Below, one piece after another: positions 57,784 to 64,000 of a stretch of 64,000 nt of DNA. The notes under the pieces are model-generated. The model did not search any database. It worked only from the letters and a program-made list of their open reading frames with translations, and was not told the origin of the DNA. This DNA is from an uncultured Chloroflexota bacterium (GTDB lineage Bacteria > Chloroflexota > Dehalococcoidia > CAUJGQ01), in contig CALFMN010000072.1 of the NCBI GenBank assembly GCA_937879875.1, positions 1 to 64,000 on the forward strand. Reading direction: 5' to 3'. Both the position numbers and the translations under genes were made by a program. The first letter of the stretch is position 1. The number at the start of each line of letters is the position of its first letter.

Positions 57784-60700
57784 CTAGTATTGGGGGAAAG
57801 GGGAAGGGGGAAAGAGGGCCACCCGCTCCAGCAAGGCCACGGGCAGCGTCGCGAACACCTGCTGCAGCGGCAGCCCGGTTGCTCCGGCGGCTGCCTGCGC
57901 CTGCACCGTCGCGCCGGTGAAGACGTCGCGATAGGTTGTGCCGGCGCCGACGCCGGCCAGCAGCAGACGCGTCCCGCCCCACAGATCGGCCGGCGACGGC
58001 GCGGTTTCGCCCGGCCGCGTGCCTGCACGCTCCAGCCGCGCCGGAAAGCGTGGCACAGCCACGACGATCTCGGCATCGCCCTGCCGCCGGGCGAAGGCGA
58101 TCACGTGCTCTGCCCGCTCGCCGGCCGCTTCCAGCGCCGTGTAGCCGGCTTCGGCGCCGAAGAGGGCGGGCCAGCGCTGCCGTAGCGCCAGCGCATCGTG
58201 CGTCACCAGCAGCTTGATGCGGCCGTCTGCCTTCGCTGCCCAGAGATCGGCGGCGAGGGCGGCCGTGTCGCCGCGGGCTTGCACAGTGCGCCGTTGCAGT
58301 TCGCAGAGCGCGGCCGAGCGCCGCTCGTAGTCCACGGGCCGGCGGTTGTCGGGGTCCACTAGGCTGAAATCCCACAGCTCCGTGCCCTGATAAAGATCCG
58401 GCACGCCGGGGCAGGTCAGCTTCAAGAGCGTCTGCGCCAGGCTGTTGACCATGCCGAAGGCGGCAAGGCGGCGCACGAACGGCCGGGCGGCTTGCACGAA
58501 GGGGTTGTGCTCGGGCTCAGCAAACAGCGCCGCGACGAATGCCTGCAACGCGTCTTCATAGCTGGCGTTCTGCGTGATCCAGCTCGTGTGCAGCTTCGCC
58601 TCGCGCACCGCCTTGAGCATGTATGCCTGCAAGCGCTCGGCGAATGCCGCGAAACCGGGCCGGTCATCCGCCTCCAGCAGTTCAAGCGGCCAGGCGCCGG
58701 CGACCGCCTGATAGAGGTGATATTCATCGTTACGGTCGGGATAGCGCTCGCCGTGCATGCTGCGGCCGTGCCTGCGGTTCAGCCGGCTCCACTGCCGCAG
58801 GGCGCGGCGCCACTCGTCCGGCAGCTCGGAAAGCACGTTGAGCCGCGCTCGCACGTCCTCGCTGCGCTTGGTGTCGTGCGTTGAGCTGGCGAGCAGCGCC
58901 CGCGGGAAGCGCGCCTGCCGTTCGCTGTTCTGGCGGTGAAACGCCGCGATCGAACTGCCGAACTGGTCCGGGTCGCCGCCGACCTCGTTCAGCGAGATCA
59001 GGCGGTTGTAGCGGTAGAAGGCCGTGTCCTCAATGCCCTTCGCCATCACCGGGCCGGTGACCTGCTGAAACTTGAGCGCGAAGTCGAGGCGCGGGTCGCC
59101 GGGGCCGCTGACGCCGCCGCTCAGCGTCAGGGTTGCTTGGATGAAGGCGAAGATCGATGGGTCGACCAGCGGGTTGAGGCGCCGAGCGCGTGTCAGCGCC
59201 AGATCGATGTAGAGCAGATCGCGCTCCGCGATGGCGACGTTGCCCGCCGTATCGGCATCGGCGCGCACGTAGGTGCGGTAGATCGGGAAGCAGGCGATCG
59301 CCTCCACCAGCGCCGCTGTAAGCGCGGTGAGCGAGAAGTCGCGGTACCAGCGGTTTGCCGCGGCAATGCGGCTGAGCTGCAGGGCGAGAACGTTGACCTC
59401 GCTCGCCAGCACATTGCGCATGATCTGCTTTTTCGCCTCGTAGACCAGCTCGCGGTAGCGCAACCGCTCGCCGGTGAAGGCGGCGTAGAGCGCATCGAAC
59501 GCGCGTCGCTGCGAGCCATCGACGAAGATGCCATTGACGGCGTTGAGGAAGTCGTAGCCGGTCGTGCCGTCCACCGGCCATTCGACGGGCAGCCGCTCGC
59601 CATGTCCCAGAATTTTCTCCACCACGATGTACAGCGGCCGCACCGCGGCGCCGCGACTGCCGCGCAGGTGCTCGACAAGCTGCGGCTCCGCCTCTGCCGC
59701 AGCGTCCGGCGTGTCGCTGGCGTCTGCTCTCGCCGGCGTCGCGTGCATCTGCGCGTCGGTGCAGCGAGCCAGCACAGAGCTGGCCTGCAGGCGCCAGAGA
59801 TAGGCCGCGGGGTCCAACAGCCCATCGATGTGGTCGATGCGCAGCCCCTGCACCATGCCTTGCGCCAGCAGCCGCAGCACGAGCGCATGCGTGGTGGCGA
59901 AGACCTCCGGCCGCTCCATGCACAGTGCCGCGAGCCCGTTCACATCAAAGAAACGCCGGTAGTTGATCTCGTCGGTGGCGACGCGCCAGTGGCTGAGCCG
60001 GTAGGGCTGGCGCGAGAGCAGCTCGGCCAGGGCATCGTGGCTGGCGCTGTCGTTCGGCCGGCCGTTCAGCGCCGCGACCGCTGCCTCGATCGCCGAGCGT
60101 ACGGCCGGCGAGCGGGCGGTCAACTCCTGCAGGCGCCGGCGGATCACCAGCACCTCGCGCCGGCCCTGCGTAATGCGCTCCGTGTCTGTTTCCGTCGTCG
60201 CTGGCAGGTTTCGGGCCGCGGTGATCACGCTTTGCAGCTCCAGCAACGCGTCGTCCTGCGCCGGCAGCGCGGCTGCGGCGGACTCGAGCGCCGGCTGCAA
60301 GGCGTCGGCATAGGTCGCCGGTGCAAGCGGCAGAATGTGGTCGTAGTAGTGGATGCTGAAGGCGCCGCCGGCGAAGGCGAGGCGCAGCTCGCCGCGATCG
60401 AGCACGCGGCCGAACTGGTCGCCCAGGATCGGCAGCAGCACGGTGTCCGCCATCTCGGCGCGGGGCGGGCGCCAGTCGATGTCGAAGAAGCCGGCGTAGG
60501 GCGAGGCGCGTCCGTTCTCCAGCACGTCCAGCCACCAGCGATTGCCGCCGCCGACGCTCATATGGTTGGGCACAACGTCCAGCAGCAGGCCGAGCGCGCA
60601 CCGGCGCAGCTCGCGCGCAAATTGTCGCAGTCCGGGTTCTCCGCCCAGTTCCGGGTTGACCTCGCCGTGGTCGATGATGTCGTAGCCGTGCATACTGCCG

Positions 60701-60897
60701 GGTTCGGCCTTGAGAATGGGCGAGGCGTAAACGGCGCCCACGCCCAGCTCCGCGAGGTATTTCACCCGGCGGCGCGCATCGGCGAACGTGAACTCGTGGT
60801 GGAACTGCAGACGGTACGTCGAGGAGGGAGCGAACGGGTCTGCTGCCAGCCGCTCCAGGCAGGCGGCGATTTCCGGGACCGGGGGCGCGTTGTTCAC
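57784..60897 (-). CDS. treY: Malto-oligosyltrehalose synthase TreY
   Basis: 1037 residues, GH13. It isomerises the terminal alpha-1,4 bond of malto-oligosaccharides to the alpha,alpha-1,1 bond of trehalose. PSSTYRLQFHHEFTFADA near the start, LLLDVVPNHMS, GLRIDHIDGLLDP (nucleophile Asp), YIVVEKILGHGERLP (acid/base Glu) and STHDTKRSEDVRARL are hallmarks. The last residues FPPSPFPQY and the TAG stop come from the family-2 repeat at which the IS982-like element inserted. A GTG eight codons upstream is open, but GGAGGG directly precedes the GTG at 60897. Divergent from treZ. Confidence 0.95.
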   Translation of the reverse strand: MNNAPPVPEIAACLERLAADPFAPSSTYRLQFHHEFTFADARRRVKYLAELGVGAVYASPILKAEPGSMHGYDIIDHGEVNPELGGEPGLRQFARELRRCALGLLLDVVPNHMSVGGGNRWWLDVLENGRASPYAGFFDIDWRPPRAEMADTVLLPILGDQFGRVLDRGELRLAFAGGAFSIHYYDHILPLAPATYADALQPALESAAAALPAQDDALLELQSVITAARNLPATTETDTERITQGRREVLVIRRRLQELTARSPAVRSAIEAAVAALNGRPNDSASHDALAELLSRQPYRLSHWRVATDEINYRRFFDVNGLAALCMERPEVFATTHALVLRLLAQGMVQGLRIDHIDGLLDPAAYLWRLQASSVLARCTDAQMHATPARADASDTPDAAAEAEPQLVEHLRGSRGAAVRPLYIVVEKILGHGERLPVEWPVDGTTGYDFLNAVNGIFVDGSQRRAFDALYAAFTGERLRYRELVYEAKKQIMRNVLASEVNVLALQLSRIAAANRWYRDFSLTALTAALVEAIACFPIYRTYVRADADTAGNVAIAERDLLYIDLALTRARRLNPLVDPSIFAFIQATLTLSGGVSGPGDPRLDFALKFQQVTGPVMAKGIEDTAFYRYNRLISLNEVGGDPDQFGSSIAAFHRQNSERQARFPRALLASSTHDTKRSEDVRARLNVLSELPDEWRRALRQWSRLNRRHGRSMHGERYPDRNDEYHLYQAVAGAWPLELLEADDRPGFAAFAERLQAYMLKAVREAKLHTSWITQNASYEDALQAFVAALFAEPEHNPFVQAARPFVRRLAAFGMVNSLAQTLLKLTCPGVPDLYQGTELWDFSLVDPDNRRPVDYERRSAALCELQRRTVQARGDTAALAADLWAAKADGRIKLLVTHDALALRQRWPALFGAEAGYTALEAAGERAEHVIAFARRQGDAEIVVAVPRFPARLERAGTRPGETAPSPADLWGGTRLLLAGVGAGTTYRDVFTGATVQAQAAAGATGLPLQQVFATLPVALLERVALFPPSPFPQY

Positions 60898-61005
60898 CAG
60901 ACCCTCCGCCGGCAGCACTCCGAAAGCGACGCGCCGCCGTGTTCGAGCATCGCCGCCCGCGCACCGCTGCGTCGCTGGCGCAACGGGCTATCTTTTCCCG
61001 CCGCC

Positions 61006-61165
61006 CGCCTATCCCTGATTTCGCAGGCGAAATCTGTCCCTTCCCCACAGGGGAAGGGTTGGTTTGAGGGTCGCCGTTTGTTCTCAGACAACCCCTCCCC
61101 GGTGGGCCAGAGCGCAGCGCAACCGTCGGAGACTTCTAAAGCAAATCCGAGCGCGGGGTAGGTGC
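61006..61165. repeat. Family-1 dispersed inverted repeat, copy F (short, diverged)
   Basis: About 160 bases in the treY-treZ intergenic space: CCTATCCCTGATTTCGCAGG, CCCTTCCCCACAGGGGAAGGG hairpin, then GGGCCAGAGCGCAGCGCAAC and CGTCGGAGAC (the inverse of the segment in copy E), and a worn right end GGGGTAGGTGC. It separates two divergent starts, so here it cannot be a simple terminator. Confidence 0.75.
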
Positions 61166-61230
61166 AGCGGGCCAGGCGGCGTGTACGATCGGCGCCACGT
61201 GCCGGATGAAGCCTGAACCGGAGTGTGGCG

Positions 61231-63240
61231 ATGCCCGATCCGCACGCGCCCGTGCCGGCGCTCGGCGCAAGGGTTGACGATGAGCGGACGACGTTCCGCG
61301 TTTGGGCGCCGGCGGCTCGGCGCGTCGATCTGGAGATCGAGGGCCGCAGCACGCGGCTGCCGCTCGCGCCCGACCGGGCAGGCGAGGGGCTGTTCTCCGT
61401 CAGCGCAATCGGCCTGCCCGCCGGGACGCGCTACCGCTACCGGCTCGACGGCGGCGATGCGCTGCCCGACCCGTGTTCGCGCTTCCAGCCGGACGGCGTG
61501 CACGGCCCATCGGCCCTGGTGGACTTCGCCGCCTTTCGCTGGCGCGACGATGGCTGGGCCGGGCTCTCGCGCGAGGGGTTGATGCTCTACGAGTTGCATG
61601 TGGGCACGTTCAGCCCGGAAGGCACGTTCGACGGCGTGGCGGCGCGGCTCGACTATCTGCGGGCGCTGGGTGTGACGGCGATCGAGCTGATGCCGGTGGC
61701 CGACTTTGCCGGCGCCCGCAACTGGGGCTACGACGGCGTTGCGCTCTACGCGCCGAGTCGCACCTACGGCGGGCCGGCGGGCTTGCAACGGCTCGTGGAC
61801 GCGGCGCATGCGCACGGCCTGGGCGTCGTGCTCGACGTGGTATACAACCACCTGGGGCCGGAGGGCAACTACCTGCGTGCTTTCAGCCCGCACTACTTCA
61901 CCGACCGCTACCGGACGCCCTGGGGCGAGGCGATCAACTACGATGGCCCGCATTCGCGCTGCGTGCGCGCGTTCGTGCTGCAAAACGCCGAGCAGTGGCT
62001 GCGCGACTTTCACATCGACGGCCTGCGGCTGGACGCGACGCACGCGATCCACGATCGCGGCGAGCCGCACATTCTGCTTGAGCTGCAGCAGCGCGCGCGC
62101 GCCGCGGCCGGCAGCCGCTCGATCGTGTTGATCGCCGAGAACGAGCACAACGATCCGCGCCTCGTCGCGCCGCCGGAGCGCGGCGGCTACGGCCTGGACG
62201 CCGTCTGGGCCGACGACTTCCACCACGCGGTGCATACTGCGCTCACCGGCGAGCGCGACGGCTACTACGGCGGCTACGATGGCAGCGCGGCAACGATCGC
62301 ACAGGCCGTGCGCAACGGCACCCTGCGTTCGCAGCGCTCAGGAGCCGGCGCGCTGCCGCGCGATCGCGCCGTGTCCTGCATCCAAAACCACGACCAGGTG
62401 GGCAATCGCGCCTTTGGCGAGCGGCTGAGCGCGCTGGTCGATCGCGATCTGTACCGGCTGGCGGCGGCGCTGCTGCTGTTCGCGCCGGAGCCGCCGCTGC
62501 TGTTCATGGGCGAGGAGTTCGCGGCCGCGACACCGTTCCAGTTTTTCACCGACTTCGAGCCCGAGCTGGGCCGGCTTGTGACCGAAGGGCGCCGGCAAGA
62601 GTTCCGTGCCTTCCGCGCCTTCACCGATGACATACTGCGCGAGCGCATTCCCGATCCGCAGGCAGTCGAGACGTTTCGGCGCTCCAGGCTCGATTGGAGC
62701 GATGCGCAGCGCCACGCGCCCGTGCTGCGCCTTTACCGCGATCTGCTGCACCTGCGCCGCGCCGACCCGGTGCTTGCAAACGCGGATGGAGTGGTCGAGT
62801 CCGGCGCGATCGGCGAATCTGCCCTCTGGGTGCTGCGGCGGCGCGGCGACGATGTCCGCCTGCTGCTCGCCAACCTGGGCGATGCGCTGCGGGTTCCGGC
62901 CTCGGCGTTGCCCGCGCTGACGGCCACGCCGCGCCGCCTGCTCTCCACGGTCGATCCTGCCTACCATCTGCCCGATAGACTCGAGGAGGACGCGGCCTTG
63001 CCCGCCGCGCCTGAGCGGGACGATCTGATCGTGCTCCCTCGCCGTACTGCGCTCGTATTGGCCGGCGGTCGGCCCACACAATCTCCTCTTGCCAGCAGCG
63101 ATCAAACGGACCTTTCGCCCTCGGAGCGGTACTCGGTACTGCCGTCGCCTACTCGTCCGCCGACGATACGGGATTTGCCGATCTGGCGATCGTGGGCACG
63201 GACGGCACGCCGCGGGCCGCGATCTCGGGCAACGGGCTGA
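61231..63240 (+). CDS. treZ: Malto-oligosyltrehalose trehalohydrolase TreZ
   Basis: 669 residues. It releases trehalose from the TreY product. The N-terminal beta domain has TTFRVWAPAARRVDLEIEG; the GH13 barrel has VLDVVYNHLGPEGNYL, GLRLDATHAIHD (nucleophile Asp), VLIAENEHNDPR (acid/base Glu) and SCIQNHDQVGNRA. FMGEEFAAATPFQFF is typical of TreZ. The usual end is near LPRRTALVLAGG; the following 50 or so residues are Ser/Arg/Pro-rich and look like read-through into a decayed region. ATG chosen eight bases after GGAG; a GTG two codons upstream is possible. With treY it makes trehalose from glycogen; treX and glycogen genes are not in the window. Confidence 0.95.
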   Translation: MPDPHAPVPALGARVDDERTTFRVWAPAARRVDLEIEGRSTRLPLAPDRAGEGLFSVSAIGLPAGTRYRYRLDGGDALPDPCSRFQPDGVHGPSALVDFAAFRWRDDGWAGLSREGLMLYELHVGTFSPEGTFDGVAARLDYLRALGVTAIELMPVADFAGARNWGYDGVALYAPSRTYGGPAGLQRLVDAAHAHGLGVVLDVVYNHLGPEGNYLRAFSPHYFTDRYRTPWGEAINYDGPHSRCVRAFVLQNAEQWLRDFHIDGLRLDATHAIHDRGEPHILLELQQRARAAAGSRSIVLIAENEHNDPRLVAPPERGGYGLDAVWADDFHHAVHTALTGERDGYYGGYDGSAATIAQAVRNGTLRSQRSGAGALPRDRAVSCIQNHDQVGNRAFGERLSALVDRDLYRLAAALLLFAPEPPLLFMGEEFAAATPFQFFTDFEPELGRLVTEGRRQEFRAFRAFTDDILRERIPDPQAVETFRRSRLDWSDAQRHAPVLRLYRDLLHLRRADPVLANADGVVESGAIGESALWVLRRRGDDVRLLLANLGDALRVPASALPALTATPRRLLSTVDPAYHLPDRLEEDAALPAAPERDDLIVLPRRTALVLAGGRPTQSPLASSDQTDLSPSERYSVLPSPTRPPTIRDLPIWRSWARTARRGPRSRATG

Positions 63241-63405
63241 GCATTCGCGCCGAAAGCTGGCCTCCCGATGGCGCGACGCTGTGCATCACGACGCAGGCAC
63301 AGCCGCTGCCCCGCTGGGGTGCGTGGATCCGTAGAGCTTGCGGCAGCGGCCCCGGCGCCGGCCGTGTGTTTTCCCAGTACCTGGCGCCGGGGCAAACCGC
63401 TCAGC
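63087..63405 (+). pseudogene. Possible decayed TolB/WD40-like beta-propeller fragment
   Basis: In the frame other than treZ the sequence reads LAIVGTDGTPRAAISGNGL and SIRAESWPPDGATLCITTQ, which resembles one blade of a TolB-type propeller (…DG…W-S-P-D-G…I-A-F). There is no start, no ribosome site, and the similarity fades after about 50 residues. It overlaps the treZ tail. A remnant is plausible but not proved. Confidence 0.3.
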
Positions 63406-63993
63406 GCACCACGGCCGCTCACCTGCGAGTCAAACACCGCGAATACGGCGCGACGCAATACGAGTATCGCAGCACAGCACTTGCCGCCGCCGGACTTCGC
63501 GGAAATGAAGGCACTATCGCGCGGTCGCGGAATCATAACAGGCGGCGTGCGCCGAGAACGGGCGCGCCGGCAGGGTCAAGGTGTGCCCACGCCGCGGCGG
63601 CACAGCGCAGCGGGGCGCCACCACGCCCGCCCGGTACGCTGCGCACCACTGCACCCAGCCGGCGTGCCCCGTCCCTGGCTCACCTGGCCTGAACCACTAC
63701 ACGGCGGGTCAAATGTCGGTGTTGCCCAGGCACTTCTCGCACTCACCGTAAAGCTCCACTCAACGGATTGTCCCACAGCCAGCCGGTAAGGGCCGTTCGT
63801 GAACGGCCCCTCATGACATATGATGCGAAAGCCGCGAGCAGCAGCGTGCTGGGTCGCCGGGAAGCTCGGCAACGAGAAACCCTGCCGGGTCGCCGTGCGC
63901 ACGAGGCGTGCCCGTAGGCGCGAGCGTCGGTCGGTCGTACGCCGCGGTGTACGATGAATACCGCGATTTGCCGCCGAGCGCAGGAGCCCACGA
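63406..63993. other. Gene-free stretch at the window end
   Basis: About 590 bases. Several frames are open on both strands but none has a ribosome site, family motif or plausible composition. It includes the GGGCCGTTCGTGAACGGCCC palindrome and a slightly AT-richer zone around 63710-63830. Confidence 0.5.
63790..63809. repeat. GGGCCGTTCGTGAACGGCCC palindrome
   Basis: A perfect 20-base palindrome whose central 18 bases also occur at 26502-26519. In both places it is intergenic. Confidence 0.65.
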
Positions 63994-64000
63994 GTGGCGA
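63994..64000 (+). CDS. Possible start of the next gene (cut by window edge)
   Basis: GTG preceded by AGGAG at 63982-63986 with seven bases between. Only two codons are visible, so product unknown. TACGAT at 63949-63954 could be its -10 box. Confidence 0.3.

Larger units (their letters stand above)
56762..57806. repeat. Family-2 repeat copy, split by an IS element
   Basis: GCAGCGTTCCGTGGCCGGCG...GGGTAACCTGATGCCGTCGG...GATCGCCCTTCCCCCAATACTAG leads up to the IS; CTAGTATTGGGGGAAAGGGG resumes after it. Without the IS the junction would be a perfect palindrome CCCCCAATACTAG/TATTGGGGG. The preceding 300 bases are very GC-rich and show no gene. Confidence 0.7.

Noticed and set aside
58936..61161. 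A 741-codon frame opposite treY
   Set aside because: Antisense shadow of a well-supported enzyme gene, also crossing the family-1 repeat.
63192..63789. Two overlapping plus-strand frames of about 170 codons after treZ
   Set aside because: Low-information Arg/Ala/His sequence, no ribosome site, overlapping each other and the treZ tail.
1..64000. CRISPR arrays formed by the family-1 or family-2 repeats
   Set aside because: Copies are kilobases apart with genes between, and no cas genes are present.
1..64000. tRNA, rRNA or prophage genes
   Set aside because: No cloverleaf-like or rRNA segment, integrase, capsid or portal motifs were noticed on reading; a tRNA scan could still find a missed tRNA.

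Overview
The window is uniformly GC-rich (about 68-70% by eye), gene-dense, and carries no rRNA, tRNA, prophage or CRISPR array that I can see. The mix of genes points to a Chloroflexota bacterium, probably a soil or environmental relative of Thermomicrobia/Dehalococcoidia: several luciferase-like (LLM) flavin or F420 oxidoreductases with an NADPH:F420-reductase-like protein, a secreted beta-helix protein with a TPTPTP tail, TreY/TreZ, an XRE-ATPase-TPR giant regulator, and GTG starts. The phylum is an inference from gene content; no marker in the window proves it.

Layout. 0-10 kb: secreted beta-helix protein, SSP411-type thioredoxin protein, SsuD-like monooxygenase, a two-gene membrane operon, a second LLM enzyme, a DinB-like protein, a GNAT acetyltransferase and a RelE/ParE-type toxin-antitoxin pair. 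10-20 kb: prolidase-like amidohydrolase, small PLD-like protein, third LLM enzyme, acetolactate-synthase-like TPP enzyme, F420-reductase-like protein, PIN protein, and a galactokinase with a one-base frameshift behind a long structured leader and terminator hairpin. 20-28 kb: alpha/beta hydrolase, stand-alone receiver, TTC38-like TPR protein, MFS exporter, a small membrane protein with an in-frame repeat insert, and two tandem ferritin-like diiron-family proteins, the second of which has lost all four predicted carboxylate ligands.

28-34 kb is the accessory part: an IS5-type MITE, a P-loop kinase, then a run of at least four very small genes on the minus strand, each behind a strong AGGAGG-type ribosome site. 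Three of them share a Glu/Gln-rich N-terminus ending in a 'GYL' motif. They sit opposite an XRE-NB-ARC-TPR regulator, and a fifth small gene lies just after it. This is my best candidate for an undescribed system (peptide signal/RiPP-like precursors plus peptide- or ligand-sensing regulator). 34-38.5 kb: moaC, a glyoxalase-fold protein, and a three-gene operon (GNAT, N-acylamino-acid racemase/OSBS, M20 hydrolase) that matches the known D-to-L amino acid conversion pathway. 38.5-48.5 kb: DUF433/DUF5615 toxin-antitoxin, CPCC protein, YtcJ-like amidohydrolase, NarL-type regulator, der-plsY, HEAT protein, NUDIX, GNAT, and a two-subunit MaoC-type dehydratase. 48.5-64 kb: mutS, a 1438-residue hybrid histidine kinase, a zinc-ribbon protein, an IS982-like element, divergent treY and treZ, and a decayed tail.

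A strong second theme is dispersed structured repeats. Family 1 (seven copies, about 160-340 bp, termini GGGGCACCTAACCCTG and its inverse, inner hairpins of CCCTTCCCG type) sits at gene 3' ends and supplies the stop codon of at least two genes (ssuD-like, mutS). Family 2 (CCCCCAATACTAG palindrome) supplies the treY stop and lies in frame in one small protein; two of its copies have been invaded by other elements at the same CTAG core. Shorter palindromes recur several times.
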